Shown: in pieces, positions 53,474 to 63,903 of the stretch
Layout of the letters: the number at the start of each line of letters is the position of its first letter
Position numbering within the stretch: position 1 is the first letter of the stretch
Position numbers and translations under genes: made by a program
Assembly: GCF_000717025.1 (NCBI RefSeq)
Contig: NZ_JNXG01000018.1
Span: forward strand, 330,487-394,486
Length of the DNA stretch: 64,000 nt
From: Streptomyces atroolivaceus
Lineage (GTDB): Bacteria; Actinomycetota; Actinomycetes; Streptomycetales; Streptomycetaceae
Reading direction: 5' to 3'
Notes under the pieces: model-generated
Database searches by the model: none
Told to the model about the DNA's origin: nothing
What the model saw: the letters and a program-made list of their open reading frames with translations, nothing else

Positions 53474-54628
53474 CTACGGCGGCGGCAGGGTGCCGGAGGC
53501 GTGGACCGCCCGTTCGGCCGCCGTGCCTTGTCTTCGGGACCAGAACGGGCGGTCGGACCAGCGTGCTTCCTGGGCGTGGGCAGCCCGGTGCGCGTGCTGG
53601 TAAGCCGTGCGGGCGGCGATGATCTTGGCTGAGTACGCGTCCAGAGCGCCCGGGACGCCGCGCAGGTGGGCGTCGATCGCCTGGCCCGTGCAGAGCCCGG
53701 AGTAGAGGGCGGTGAGGATGCCCTGGGAGGACAAGGGGTCGAAGGCCAGGGCGGCGTCTCCAGCCGCGATCCAGCCGTCGCCGTGAACCTGGCCCAGGTA
53801 GGCGCTGTGGGCGGGGGCGCGGCGGGGAGGACCCGGTGGGCCGAGTCCGTGGGGGAGGGCGGTGGGCGCCACGTACCGCGTGGCGAGCAGCCGGCGGCGG
53901 AAGTCCGCGGGGGTGATCAGGTCGGGGTCGGTGAAGTAGGCGACGAGGCGGCGTCGGGAGGGCAGCAGGGTGGTGTACCACCAGCCGTCAGGGGTGGATT
54001 CGACCAGGGAGTGGCTGTCGGTGGCTTCGGGCAGAGCACCGAGGACGAGGTGGTGGGAGGTCAGCCGGTCCTCGATGTGCCGGCGGGCCCCTGCGGGGAC
54101 GGCGATCGCGGCGCGTCTGCCGGTGGCGTCGACGATCCAGCGACAGGTGACGGCGAACGGTCCGGCGGGTGCGGCGTGCAGGGTGAGCCGCCAGATGCCG
54201 TCGCTGTCGCGCACGGGCCTGCGTACGGCCGTGTGTTCCGCCACGTCCGCGCCTGCGGCACCGGCCGCGATGCGCAGGCTGCGGTCGAACAATGGGCGGT
54301 CCAGGTGCCAGCCGTGGCCGTAGGGATCACGAATGAAGTCGACGGTGTGCAGGGTGGTGGAGCCCCAGGCGGAGTGGTTGCCGTGGCACGGCAGATGTCC
54401 TGCGGTCAGGACCGTGTCGGGGACCTGGAGGTCGCGCAGGAGCAGGCGCGCCACCGGGACCAGGGCCTCGCCGGTCTTAGGCGGGCCGGTCGCCGCATCG
54501 GCGAGGAGCACCGTACGGCCTGCCCTGGACAGCGTGAGGGCGGCGGCGCAGCCGGCTGGGCCGCCACCCGCGATCACGACGTCGTAGTGGTCGCGTGGCG
54601 TTCCGCAGCCTGCCGTCGCGGAGGTCAC
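53474..54628 (-). CDS. LodB/GoxB-like FAD-dependent maturase
   Basis: ATG 54628 overlaps the TGA of the upstream CTQ-oxidase gene by four bases (ATGA). The 384-residue product has an FAD Rossmann motif YDVVIAGGGPAGCAAALTLS at about 15-34, the GEALVPVARLLLRDL segment typical of flavin hydroxylases and halogenase-like enzymes, and GWIAAGDAALAFDPLSSQGI near 296-315. In the LodA/GoxA systems a partner of this kind (LodB, GoxB) installs the cysteine tryptophylquinone cofactor, probably by hydroxylating the Trp. The coupling strongly suggests the same role here. It is cytosolic. Confidence 0.88.
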   Translation of the reverse strand: MTSATAGCGTPRDHYDVVIAGGGPAGCAAALTLSRAGRTVLLADAATGPPKTGEALVPVARLLLRDLQVPDTVLTAGHLPCHGNHSAWGSTTLHTVDFIRDPYGHGWHLDRPLFDRSLRIAAGAAGADVAEHTAVRRPVRDSDGIWRLTLHAAPAGPFAVTCRWIVDATGRRAAIAVPAGARRHIEDRLTSHHLVLGALPEATDSHSLVESTPDGWWYTTLLPSRRRLVAYFTDPDLITPADFRRRLLATRYVAPTALPHGLGPPGPPRRAPAHSAYLGQVHGDGWIAAGDAALAFDPLSSQGILTALYSGLCTGQAIDAHLRGVPGALDAYSAKIIAARTAYQHAHRAAHAQEARWSDRPFWSRRQGTAAERAVHASGTLPPP

Positions 54629-56649
54629 CGGGAATCGTGGAGGGGGTCGAGCTTCTCCAGGTAGCCGGCGGCGATCGCCGCCTCGTCGTGGCCGGTGGCG
54701 CGCATGGCCTCGCCGATGGCCTGGGTCACCAGGGCGGCCTCCACCTGCTCGGCAGGCAGTTCTCCGCGCCAGGTGCCGGCCTCAGCGGCCAGCCGCGGGC
54801 CTCCTGCCTGCGGGACCTGGATATTGACGAGGTTGGCGTGGTCGGGTGCCCCTCGAAGTTGTTCGCCGGGGACGGACTCGACTTGGATGAACGCCGGGAA
54901 CCTGCCGTCCCCGCCGTCGTACTCGTGGGTCTCGACGATGCCGAAGTCGGGCCAGTCGTCGATCATCTGCCGACGCTGCTTGTTGAGGTCGGAGCCGGTC
55001 AGCCCGCGCAGCCAGACCGCGCGTCGTCCGAAGGCCTGCTCCCTGGTCCGGAGAGCGGTGCCGGGGTCGTTGACGATGTCGAAGTCCGAGCGCTTCAGGA
55101 CGTGGTTGGGGATCTGGGCGGGCCAGAAGGTGGGGAGGTACGGGCTGTAGCGCGGGCCGAGACCGCTCAGTACCTGGTAGCCGGAGCGGCAGCTTGCGGC
55201 GTCGCACTGCCAGGGGGCGGCCATCCACCGGGTGAGGTCTCCCGGGCCCTGCGCGGACAGCGGGCCGTCCACGGACTTGACCTCCTGGTCGCTGAGGACG
55301 TCGCCGTAGTCGCGCTCGGGCGTGCCCGGGGAGCGGTGCAGGATACGAAAGGGCTCGGCGTACATGGTCTTGATCCGTACAGGCCAGGTGACTTCACAGC
55401 CGGGGTGGAAGGCGTCCGCGGCACAGTTCTCCAGCGCGGCCCGGTCGAGCAGGGCCGGTTGCTCCTGGACGGGTGCCTGGTCGACGTCTTCGTGGTGCGC
55501 GTGGAGGGGGCCGGGCTGGAATCGGCCCTCGGCCCACCGGGCGAGCAGCCTGTCCTGGGTCGGGGAAAGCGTGATGTGCTGCCGTTCCGAGGTACCCCTG
55601 TCGCTGGACATCGCGTCGCCGTACAGCCAGGGCCATGGCAGCGGTGACGTTCCGTCCCGTTCGTAGTCGCGCATCTGGACGTAGATCTGGCGGCGCAGCT
55701 CCTGGCTGCTGTCACCCGGGTCGGCGAGGCGTGCTCGCAGTGCGGGTTCGAGGAAGTCGTGGGGGCCTTTCCAGCCGAACTGCGCGGCGAAGCCGTGGTT
55801 GGTCCACTGGAGGCCGCAGAACCTGCTGAGGATCGGCTCGATGTCGTCGGCGTAGGAGACGACGGCCTCGCCCGGCAGTGTTGCCCCGGTGGTGAACACG
55901 TCCTGGATCACGTCGTAGAGGGTGCGGACCGTCTTCACGCCGGGGGCGTAGTGCGGTGGGGCCACCACGACCCAGGCCGGCGTCGCCGTGCTCGTCTGTC
56001 CGCCGATCGTGACCGCAGCGGTCACGGGTCCGTCGGAGACGTCGTCGTACCAGGTGTCGTTGTTCGTGACCCCTGTGATCGGCTTCTCCGGGGTGGTGTA
56101 GGACGACGACTTCCCGTTGCCGCCGACTACCAGCAGGCGGCCGGTGGGCTCGGTGGAGATCTTGCCGAGCGGGACCTTTCGGCCCATGATCGTGCCAGTG
56201 TCGAAGGCACCCGTGTCGTGCAGGGAGGTGCGGACGGTACGGATGCCGGGGTCGATGACGAGCTTTCGGCGCTCGGCGCCGACCACGCCGGCGTTTCGCC
56301 GGCCTCGCTTCTCCGGCGTGAGGGACGTCGCTTCGGGGATGTCGAGCGGAATGTGGAAGCGGTACCAGGCGGCCTTCTTGTTGGCCAGGTGTACCGACCA
56401 GCGGATCTCGCTCACGCCGTCCTGGCCGAGTTTCAGCTCGCGGACGACCTCGCCCGCCTGGTTGTAGCCGTAGACCCGGAACCGGGCGGCCTGCTTGACG
56501 ACCGCCCCGGCCGCGTCCTTGTGGGAACCGGGAGGAAGCGGCTTCTGGTGCGGTGACTCGGGGCCGATGAACGGCGCGGCGGAACTGTTGCCGACCCGGG
56601 CGATACCGATTGCCGGATGGATCTTCACTTGCACGATCTGCTGGTCCAC
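54625..56649 (-). CDS. LodA/GoxA-family CTQ-dependent oxidase
   Basis: GTG 56649 follows GAAAGG and gives 674 residues, about the family length. The LodA hallmarks are visible: HPAIGIARVGNS at the start, then APWQCDAASCRSGYQ with Asp483 and Cys487 in the D-x3-C arrangement reported for LodA (Asp512, Cys516), and YLPTFWPAQIPNHV with Trp509 as the likely cofactor Trp (Trp546 is an alternative). Members oxidise lysine or glycine and release hydrogen peroxide and ammonia. In S. lividans the related HyaS affects hyphal aggregation. No signal peptide is seen. Maturation would need the overlapping flavoprotein. Confidence 0.92.
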   Translation of the reverse strand: MDQQIVQVKIHPAIGIARVGNSSAAPFIGPESPHQKPLPPGSHKDAAGAVVKQAARFRVYGYNQAGEVVRELKLGQDGVSEIRWSVHLANKKAAWYRFHIPLDIPEATSLTPEKRGRRNAGVVGAERRKLVIDPGIRTVRTSLHDTGAFDTGTIMGRKVPLGKISTEPTGRLLVVGGNGKSSSYTTPEKPITGVTNNDTWYDDVSDGPVTAAVTIGGQTSTATPAWVVVAPPHYAPGVKTVRTLYDVIQDVFTTGATLPGEAVVSYADDIEPILSRFCGLQWTNHGFAAQFGWKGPHDFLEPALRARLADPGDSSQELRRQIYVQMRDYERDGTSPLPWPWLYGDAMSSDRGTSERQHITLSPTQDRLLARWAEGRFQPGPLHAHHEDVDQAPVQEQPALLDRAALENCAADAFHPGCEVTWPVRIKTMYAEPFRILHRSPGTPERDYGDVLSDQEVKSVDGPLSAQGPGDLTRWMAAPWQCDAASCRSGYQVLSGLGPRYSPYLPTFWPAQIPNHVLKRSDFDIVNDPGTALRTREQAFGRRAVWLRGLTGSDLNKQRRQMIDDWPDFGIVETHEYDGGDGRFPAFIQVESVPGEQLRGAPDHANLVNIQVPQAGGPRLAAEAGTWRGELPAEQVEAALVTQAIGEAMRATGHDEAAIAAGYLEKLDPLHDSR

Positions 56650-57258
56650 GGGAAGCCTTTCGGTCGGTCACACCGAAGTGAACATAGGCATGGAAGTGGG
56701 TGTCTTCGCAGGTGGCGGGGGCCGTTGGAGGGAAGACCTCGCACCGTCGCGGCAGGTCGGGGGCCGGTAACCAGGTGGCCACCACCCTCCTCGGCCGGAG
56801 GATCACCCGAGAAACGGGTCACGCAGCTGATCAGGAGAAGAGGCGTCCGTCCCGATGGAGCCGTTCGTGTACCTGCCCGCCGACGACCCGCTCCTCGGCG
56901 TGGCCGGGATCGGACTCGGCCACGAGGCGGGACGCTGGTGGTGAGCGGTGGCGGGCTGCCGCCGGTGGAGCTCAGGCGTGCGCGTGTGGCGGACAGGGCG
57001 TAGAACCTACGGTTGAGGATGTACTGCCCCGAGAAGGCGATCAGTCGCGGTGCGAACGCCGAGATCGAGGGTCGACTGGCGACGCTTTGGCACGGAACGC
57101 CAGGGCGGTGAGGGCCCAGGCGCTGCACATGCCATGCGTTCCTGATCGAAGAGGTCGCCGCATGCTTGTCAGCGGCACGGGCTCCCGCTATGTTCCCGAG
57201 GTCTCACCGCGCTTCGGCCCAGCGCTCCGTCAGGGCCGTCCCCCACCTAGGAGCAGTC
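56650..57258. other. 609-base intergenic region
   Basis: It separates the CTQ-oxidase and M23 genes and must contain both promoters. An ATG at 56854 opens a 29-codon frame without known homology, and no c-di-AMP riboswitch or other RNA motif was found. Confidence 0.45.
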
Positions 57259-58059
57259 GTGAGGTTATTCAGACGTCTTCCGGCCCTCGTCGCCGCAGCC
57301 CTCCTGGCGTTGGCCGGACTCTCGGCCGCACCGGCGCAGGCCCGGGAAGCCGGCGTGACGGCCGCACCCGCCTTCAAGGCGCCCTACCCCTGTGGCCAGC
57401 GATGGACGTACAGCCACCACTCGGCCGAAGTACGCCGCGCGCTGGACTTCGTTCGCTCCGACGGCGGTGCTACGGCCGGCACTCCGGTACTCGCCTCGGC
57501 CGCCGGCACGGCCACCCGCTACTCACAGCCGAGTGGTGCCGGCAACTACATAGCCATCGACCACGGCGGCGGCTGGAAGACGTACTACTTCCACCTCTCG
57601 GCGTACTCCGTGGCGAGCGGCGCATCGGTCGCCCAGGGGCAGCAGATCGGCGTCACCGGCAGCACGGGGGCCTCCTCCGGGGCGCACATCCACTACGAGC
57701 AGCTGTACAACGGGGTGGGCCAGAACATCGTCATCAACGGCGCCGCCCTCTCCTACCCCGGCAGCTACAACCAGGCCTACCTGACCAGCGACAACGCGTG
57801 TGGTGGCAGCGGTTACCCGTTCAGTACCTGGGGCAGTGGGGTGAACGTCCGCGTCGACGCCCGTGTCAGTGCCTCGGTCGTCGCCACCCTCGCCGGTCCG
57901 ACGGCCGTGCGGGTGCTCTGTCAGAAGCAGGGCGACACCGTCAACGCCGAGGGATACAGCAACAATTGGTGGAGCAAGCTGCGGGACCAGAACGGCTTCA
58001 TCAGCAACATCTACATCGACCACCCGGACCAGAAACTTCCCGGCGTTCCGCTCTGCTGA
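57259..58059 (+). CDS. Secreted M23 peptidase-domain protein
   Basis: GTG 57259 follows AGGAG and gives 266 residues. A signal peptide spans residues 1 to about 28 (AQA cleavage). The M23 fold is recognisable with ligands at H54 or H53 (TYSHHS), Asp63 (ALDF) and His145 (GAHIHYE). After about residue 175 a C-terminal beta domain (VDARVSASVVATLAGPTAVR), resembling a bacterial SH3, may bind peptidoglycan. It is predicted to cleave cross-links in cell wall or act on peptides outside the cell. A 11-bp-stem terminator follows. Confidence 0.9.
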   Translation: MRLFRRLPALVAAALLALAGLSAAPAQAREAGVTAAPAFKAPYPCGQRWTYSHHSAEVRRALDFVRSDGGATAGTPVLASAAGTATRYSQPSGAGNYIAIDHGGGWKTYYFHLSAYSVASGASVAQGQQIGVTGSTGASSGAHIHYEQLYNGVGQNIVINGAALSYPGSYNQAYLTSDNACGGSGYPFSTWGSGVNVRVDARVSASVVATLAGPTAVRVLCQKQGDTVNAEGYSNNWWSKLRDQNGFISNIYIDHPDQKLPGVPLC

Positions 58060-58069
58060 GGTGAGGCCG

Positions 58070-58103
58070 GATCGTGGTGGACCGCCCTCGCCCCACCACG
58101 ATC
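58070..58103 (+). terminator. 11-bp-stem terminator after the M23 gene
   Basis: GATCGTGGTGG (58070-58080) and CCACCACGATC (58093-58103) are perfectly complementary around a 12-nt loop, starting 11 bases after the stop. Confidence 0.8.
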
Positions 58104-58305
58104 AGCACACCCAGATCTCTGGCATGCATGCTTCACATGTGCGCTGCGCGTACCCTCCGAGGGTGGTCAGCGATACGAGAACGATCACCCAGGGCAGTCG
58201 GCCCTTCGGGCGCGCCGCGTAGTCCACCCCGCCGGCGATCTCACCGGAGACCGCCACCTCGGCTCCGGCAGCCGCCTCGCCCATGGTGCGTATCTCCCCG
58301 GCATG

Positions 58306-58341
58306 CGAGCGGCCCCCCGATCGTGATCGGGGGGCCGCTCG
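58306..58341 (-). terminator. 17-bp-stem terminator after the enolase gene
   Basis: CGAGCGGCCCCCCGATC (58306-58322) pairs perfectly with GATCGGGGGGCCGCTCG (58325-58341); with the central GT unpaired the loop would be four bases or fewer. It lies about 22 bases downstream of the enolase stop. Confidence 0.85.
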
Positions 58342-58362
58342 GTCTCTACCTCTGTCCGCTGT

Positions 58363-59688
<1,326 letters not shown>

Positions 59689-59748
59689 TCATGTGCCGGG
59701 GCCCGGCTGCGACAACGCTGGCGCTGAGCCCGACAGGTGCAAAGAATA

Positions 59749-59811
59749 CAGCAATGCTGCTCAGTTTGGCTGTACAGCATTGCTGTGCAGGTCAGGTGCA
59801 CAGCTTTGCTG
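59749..59811. promoter_or_regulatory. Three evenly spaced CAGCA-N-TGCTG operators
   Basis: The palindromes CAGCAATGCTG (59749-59759), CAGCATTGCTG (59775-59785) and the one-mismatch CAGCTTTGCTG (59801-59811) have centres exactly 26 bp apart. They sit between the divergent enolase (start 59670) and MarR (start 59833) genes, a good fit for cooperative MarR binding that controls both. Confidence 0.82.
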
Positions 59812-59832
59812 GCCAACGGGGTAAAATGCCCT

Positions 59833-60255
59833 ATGCCCACCTCGGAAGCCGCCGCCATCGCCGCCGCACTGCGCACTGCGATGGGCAAGCTCACCCGACG
59901 CGTCAAGCACGAGGACCGCATCCCGCTGGGCCAGGTCGCCGTGCTCGGCGCACTCGACCGCGACGGTGCCATGACCACCAGCGACCTGGCCGCCGATCAA
60001 CGCGTACGACCCCAGTCGATGGCCCGGGCAGTGGGGCTTCTCATGGAACAGGACCTGATCACGCGCCGGGCGCACCCCACGGACGGCCGCAAGTCGCTGG
60101 TCGAGCTGTCGGCCGCGGGCCGCGCCGCGCTCGAAGCGGAGCGCGGGCGCAGGGCCGGTTGGCTCGCGCAGGCCATCGAGGCCGAACTCACTGATGAGGA
60201 GCGGGCGTTGCTGGCGCGAAGCGCCGCCCTGCTGGAGCGGCTCGCCACACGCTGA
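59833..60255 (+). CDS. MarR-family transcriptional regulator
   Basis: ATG 59833 gives 140 residues. The winged-helix core spans about residues 30-95: GQVAVLGALDRDGAMTTSDL, then ADQRVRPQSMARAVGLLMEQD, and the wing ITRRAHPTDGRKSLVELSAAG, a standard MarR signature. The flanking helices form the dimer interface. It is divergent from the enolase gene and probably binds the three 26-bp-spaced palindromes between them, regulating enolase and itself. The ligand is unknown. Its 3' half overlaps the antisense DUF551-like frame. Confidence 0.93.
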   Translation: MPTSEAAAIAAALRTAMGKLTRRVKHEDRIPLGQVAVLGALDRDGAMTTSDLAADQRVRPQSMARAVGLLMEQDLITRRAHPTDGRKSLVELSAAGRAALEAERGRRAGWLAQAIEAELTDEERALLARSAALLERLATR

Positions 60256-60995
60256 CGCCCCGACAGGCCACGTTCGCCCCGGCTCGAGACCCGGAGCCCC
60301 GGGGTCTCGGCTTCGCTCGCGCAGGAGGTGCTCCCTCCGCCGCACCGGCCGTGCGCCCAGGTACGTCCCGTGCGAGGACTTCCGGTCGGCCACGCCGAGA
60401 GCAGGTGCCGTGGTGACCCGGCCGCCCCCCGGAGCGGGCGCTTTCCCCGGGCAATGGTCGCCTGCCGGGGCAACGGCTCTCGCCAGGACATTCGGCCCCC
60501 TGCCCACTCGGCGAACCCGCAGTCCGAACACCATGTCACGCGTACGAGGTCTCGGCGCGCGCTGGGCCGATCGGCTGTGTGGCCACTCGTCCGAGGAGTC
60601 CGAGCAGGCTGAGTGTCAGGTAGCGGAGCCTCCCGCACGGTCTGGAGAGCTGCGTGTGCGTCCTTCCCGAGGAGCACGTGGGTCGTCCCGCCTGGCAGGG
60701 TGGGCAGCTCAGCCCAGTGCGTCACGGTCTCCGCGCTGGTGAGGCCGCACGGCAGACGGACGATCCCGTCGGAGTCGACGAAGCAGTTCTGGTGCTCTGC
60801 GTCGTCCCCACTCCGGTGCAGAGTCGTGAAGTACATCGGCCGTACCAGCCAGAACTCCTCACCCACCGCGGTATCGGAATCAGTGACGCTGTCAGGCGGA
60901 TACCGCCCCGTGACCGCCGCTGCTACCGGCGTACCGCTCCGAGGCAACCTGTCGCGGGAATCAACCCATGTCACGGCGGTGTTCAGATTCGTCAT
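59997..60995 (-). CDS. DUF551-like protein, extended frame overlapping marR
   Basis: From ATG 60995 the first 120 residues look real: AVTWVDSRDRLPRSGTPVAA, then FWLVRPMYFTTLH, HQNCFVDSDGIVRLP and THWAELPTLPG, which is the small DUF551 fold common in phage and accessory genes. After about residue 180 the product becomes Arg/Ser/Gly-rich and lacks homology while the frame continues to 59997, where it runs antisense over the MarR gene. The true protein probably ended nearer 60400, and an indel in the 3' part is likely. The function is unknown. Confidence 0.5.
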   Translation of the reverse strand: MTNLNTAVTWVDSRDRLPRSGTPVAAAVTGRYPPDSVTDSDTAVGEEFWLVRPMYFTTLHRSGDDAEHQNCFVDSDGIVRLPCGLTSAETVTHWAELPTLPGGTTHVLLGKDAHAALQTVREAPLPDTQPARTPRTSGHTADRPSARRDLVRVTWCSDCGFAEWAGGRMSWREPLPRQATIARGKRPLRGAAGSPRHLLSAWPTGSPRTGRTWAHGRCGGGSTSCASEAETPGLRVSSRGERGLSGRQRVASRSSRAALRASNARSSSVSSASMACASQPALRPRSASSAARPAADSSTSDLRPSVGCARRVIRSCSMRSPTARAIDWGRTR

Positions 60996-61390
60996 CTCCA
61001 GCCTCACCCAGTCACTCGGCAGATCGTCTACTGTCCCTGTGCCCACCCGCTGGCAAGGACACTGCGCCGAGCTCAGTACCAGGAAAGACCGCTCGGTGTG
61101 CACGAAGGTTGCTTGTGACGGAGCGAGCAGGGCACCACGCCGACCACGGCCAACCCCTCCTCGGCCTTCACGATCACGAAGGGTCACGAGGGCCGACGGC
61201 ACGTCAGCTCAGGGTTCGCCAACAGGTCCTGCAACTGCCGCGGGTGGGCGCATCGGCCGGGGCTCCACCCGGTTTTCGAGCGCACGCGGGTGAGTCCGAA
61301 ATCCCCAGGCCCCGTCACCGGTTGCATGCGAAGATCTACCGGCCCCTCTCGGGCTCCACCCCGCCGCAGTAACGATTTCTCGGAGAGCCC
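60996..61390. other. 395-base divergent intergenic region
   Basis: It lies between the DUF551-like gene and the lipoprotein gene; no gene or operator was recognised. Confidence 0.5.
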
Positions 61391-62185
61391 ATGCGCCGCG
61401 CCCACCTCCTCTCTGTCGCTGTCCTCCTGCTCTGCACCGCCTGTTCCAGCGATCCGTACCGTGACTCGGGGGAGGGGGCGAAGAAGGCCGTGGATCACGC
61501 CGCGGCCGTGCGCGCCGCGATCGAGAGGACGAGCGCGGACAGCGCCCGCGTGGACGAGAAGATCGAGTTGCAGTCCGCCGACAGCCCCACGGCTTACGTG
61601 TTCACGATAGCCGGGGCCTTCGACCTGGCTGGTGACAAAGGCCGGCTCTCGGTGGAGCTGGAGGAAAGCGGCATGGACCCCGTCGAGGAGGTCTTCGTCG
61701 GCGACACCGTCTATGTGCGGGGCTCGCGGGCGGTGGAGGAGGGGAAGTGGGCCTCGGCTCTCCGGAGCGAGGCCCTGACGCGGTATTTCCTGCGCGCGCC
61801 GCTGAACGACCCCGAGCACCTGCTCCGCCAGATGAAGGCGATGCAGCAGGTGTCGAACGAGGGCCAGGATCAGGTGAACGACGCTCCTGCGGTGCACTAT
61901 CGGGGCACGATCGACCATGCCACCGCGACGCTTCGGATGACGGCGGAGACGAAACAAGGGCTGCACGACCTGCGCGAGAAGCTGGGCGAAGACATGCCCG
62001 TCTACGCGGACGTGTGGGTCGATGGGAAGGGGCGCGCCGTGCAGGCCCGACTGTCCTACTTCGGCGGGATGAAGGCCATGACGACGATGACGCTGTCGGA
62101 TTTCGGGACGCCGGTGAAGGCCGAGGCGCCGCCGGCCAGGCAGGTCGTCCCCGTGACGGCGGGCGAGGACGTCCTGCTGGCCTGA
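61391..62185 (+). CDS. Lipoprotein (LppX/LprG-like fold possible)
   Basis: ATG 61391 follows GGAGAG and gives 264 residues. A lipobox LLLCTAC within residues 12-18 places the lipidated Cys at about 18, so the mature protein is anchored to the outer face of the cytoplasmic membrane. The rest has a beta-rich pattern (AYVFTIAGAFDLAGDKGRLS, then HATATLRMTAETKQGLHDL) resembling LolA/LppX-type hydrophobic-ligand proteins, but this is tentative. Function is unknown. It is monocistronic. Confidence 0.82.
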   Translation: MRRAHLLSVAVLLLCTACSSDPYRDSGEGAKKAVDHAAAVRAAIERTSADSARVDEKIELQSADSPTAYVFTIAGAFDLAGDKGRLSVELEESGMDPVEEVFVGDTVYVRGSRAVEEGKWASALRSEALTRYFLRAPLNDPEHLLRQMKAMQQVSNEGQDQVNDAPAVHYRGTIDHATATLRMTAETKQGLHDLREKLGEDMPVYADVWVDGKGRAVQARLSYFGGMKAMTTMTLSDFGTPVKAEAPPARQVVPVTAGEDVLLA

Positions 62186-62736
62186 GTGGGGCGGGGCAGG
62201 GCACGGCGCGGGGTCACCCTGGGCGACAGTCAGACCGAAGAGGTCGGCGACGGAGACGACACAGTCTGCCGGCGCGTGCGGCTGCTCGACTGGCATGGAG
62301 GGTCCGAGACTGCCGGGATGTGCGCGGTGGGTATGCCGGTGCGTTTGCGGGGCCCATCGGTCACGGCCTTCGGACGAGTGCCAGGGCGCCGCACTCCTTC
62401 GACGAGGACACTGTCACTTGGACCGCACCCGCAGTCGACGACGCCGGGCCCGCCTCACCGAAGCCCGGCAGAGGCCGTTCGCCGCCGAAGTGCGCGAAGT
62501 CGAGTCCATCGACGTCGACATACCCGACGGGCGCCGACCTGCTGTGGTGCGATCCCCGGTCCGTACTCACCACGGCAGATCGGCACGTGGGCTCCGCACC
62601 CATGATGCCTGGCTCCCAGCGCGAGTAGCCGGTATACAGCAGGCATCGTTTACCAGTTGTTGGATTGCCGATACTTTGCGTGAGGAGAGCGGGGCGTCGC
62701 AGATGCGGCCTGCGGTATCGGAAGGGAAGGACGTAC
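62186..62736. other. 551-base intergenic region
   Basis: A minus-strand frame (62361-62858) covers much of it but shows no domain or binding site. Nothing else was recognised. Confidence 0.5.
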
Positions 62737-63030
62737 ATGAAGCGAGGCATGGCTACAAGCCTGGGGGCGTTCGTGGCCTCCGCGGCGCTGGCCCTCACGG
62801 TCTCTGGGTCCGCGTACGCGGCCGAAGGCGTGCTGATCGTCAATGGCGCCGAGTACAAGCATCCCTCCGGCTGCTATCCCGTCATCTGGTACCCGTCGTC
62901 GGTGACCAACCACACCGATGCCATCGCCGAGGTGCACTCCGGCCCCAACTGCACGGGGCTGGTGGAGGAGCTCGTTCATCCGGGGCAGACGTACCACTCC
63001 GAAACCGCCGGGAGTGTCTTCGTCCTCTGA
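62737..63030 (+). CDS. Small secreted protein
   Basis: ATG 62737 follows GGGAAGG and gives 97 residues. Residues 1-27 are a signal peptide (YAAEG cleavage). The mature roughly 70 residues contain YKHPSGCYPVIWYPSSVTNH and HSGPNCTGLVEELVHPGQTY, with two Cys that could form a disulfide. It is similar in style to other small secreted streptomycete proteins of unknown role. It is monocistronic. Confidence 0.8.
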   Translation: MKRGMATSLGAFVASAALALTVSGSAYAAEGVLIVNGAEYKHPSGCYPVIWYPSSVTNHTDAIAEVHSGPNCTGLVEELVHPGQTYHSETAGSVFVL

Positions 63031-63518
63031 TGTCCCCTCCGGCCACCCGTCGGCCTCCGTCGTGGCTGCGGCCCACCGTCCGGCGGTGGGTGGCCCGGGC
63101 GTATGGATGTTGCCTCCACTCGCTTCGCGAGGAGGGCCCCGGGTGATCGAGGCCGGGCGGCGTGGGACGCGAAGCGGCACCGGCTCGTCCTGCCACTCCC
63201 ATGCCGGCCGCAGCATGGACGGCAACGGCCTCTGCACGGCTCCGGACATCATGAACTTCCGCACCTCGCCCGGGCCCGACGAGACATGGTCGTCCTTCGT
63301 GCAACCCCGCGCGAGCGCGTGGCCGTCCGTCCGAACGAAACGCATGTGCTGTGCAACCCGTAGCGCCGGAGCCCAGGAGTTGCGAGGTCGCTTTCCTCCC
63401 GTGCTCGACGTGGAGTCCGGCGCGCGGCTGACCGGCGCCCTTCCGCCGTCCGTCGCTCAGCTGCCCCGGGCCGTAGACCCGGCCGGCGATTGCCGGCGGG
63501 TCTGGGAGCAGCCGTGCC
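63031..63518. other. 488-base intergenic region
   Basis: No convincing gene was found; open frames in both directions have the composition of non-coding GC-rich DNA. Confidence 0.5.
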
Positions 63519-63815
63519 TCAGCTCCAGTTGCCGGTCACCCAGGCGACGAGGCGTGGGCGGGGCGTCCCGTCGCACGGTACGAGTCCCTCGGTGGAGACG
63601 ATCTCAGCGGTGAAGACCTGTCGGGCCGTCACGGTCAGATGGCTGGAGACGTCACCGGGTTCCCGGATCGTCTCCGGGCCATCGGACGCGACCGTCGATT
63701 CCTGGGTGAAGCAGCCGGCGTCGGAGAGAGGCTGGCCCAGATACCAGCCACTGACGAAGACGGCGTACAGGGTGGCGGCGGCGCCTAAGCGGCGCGGGGT
63801 TATCCAGGTGGGCAC
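63519..63815 (-). CDS. Small membrane-anchored or exported protein, TTA-containing
   Basis: GTG 63815 gives 98 residues; the frame extends back to 63872 but that part is not conserved in character. A hydrophobic helix at about residues 11-24 (GAAATLYAVFVSGWYL) follows basic residues (TPRRL), so it is anchored or exported, and the C-terminal VARLVAWVTGNW-like end (written RPRLVAWVTGNWS here) follows a polar segment with Cys in AGCF and VPCDG. Codon 10 is TTA (63786-63788), suggesting bldA dependence. The family is unknown to me. Confidence 0.6.
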   Translation of the reverse strand: MPTWITPRRLGAAATLYAVFVSGWYLGQPLSDAGCFTQESTVASDGPETIREPGDVSSHLTVTARQVFTAEIVSTEGLVPCDGTPRPRLVAWVTGNWS

Positions 63816-63903
63816 GAACGAAGTCTTCCACGAAGCAGAGCTCGGACGGTAAGCAAGCCGGCACTCGCTCATACGGCAAGAAGGAGAAGGTGCGCCGGAG
63901 TTA

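Larger units (their letters stand above)
58060..58362. other. 303-base convergent intergenic region
   Basis: It is taken up by the two terminators (58070-58103, 58306-58341); no gene was recognised. Confidence 0.6.

Noticed and set aside
57000..57258. Possible c-di-AMP (ydaO) riboswitch before the M23 gene
   Set aside because: The conserved core sequence elements of that riboswitch class are not visible in the leader.
56700..58064. 454-codon plus-strand open frame over the M23 gene
   Set aside because: It lies in a different frame from the M23 peptidase, whose signal peptide and catalytic motifs are clear; the alternative product is Arg/Gly/Ser repeats.
62361..62858. 165-codon minus-strand open frame
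   Set aside because: It has no domain or ribosome binding site and overlaps the secreted small protein gene on the plus strand.
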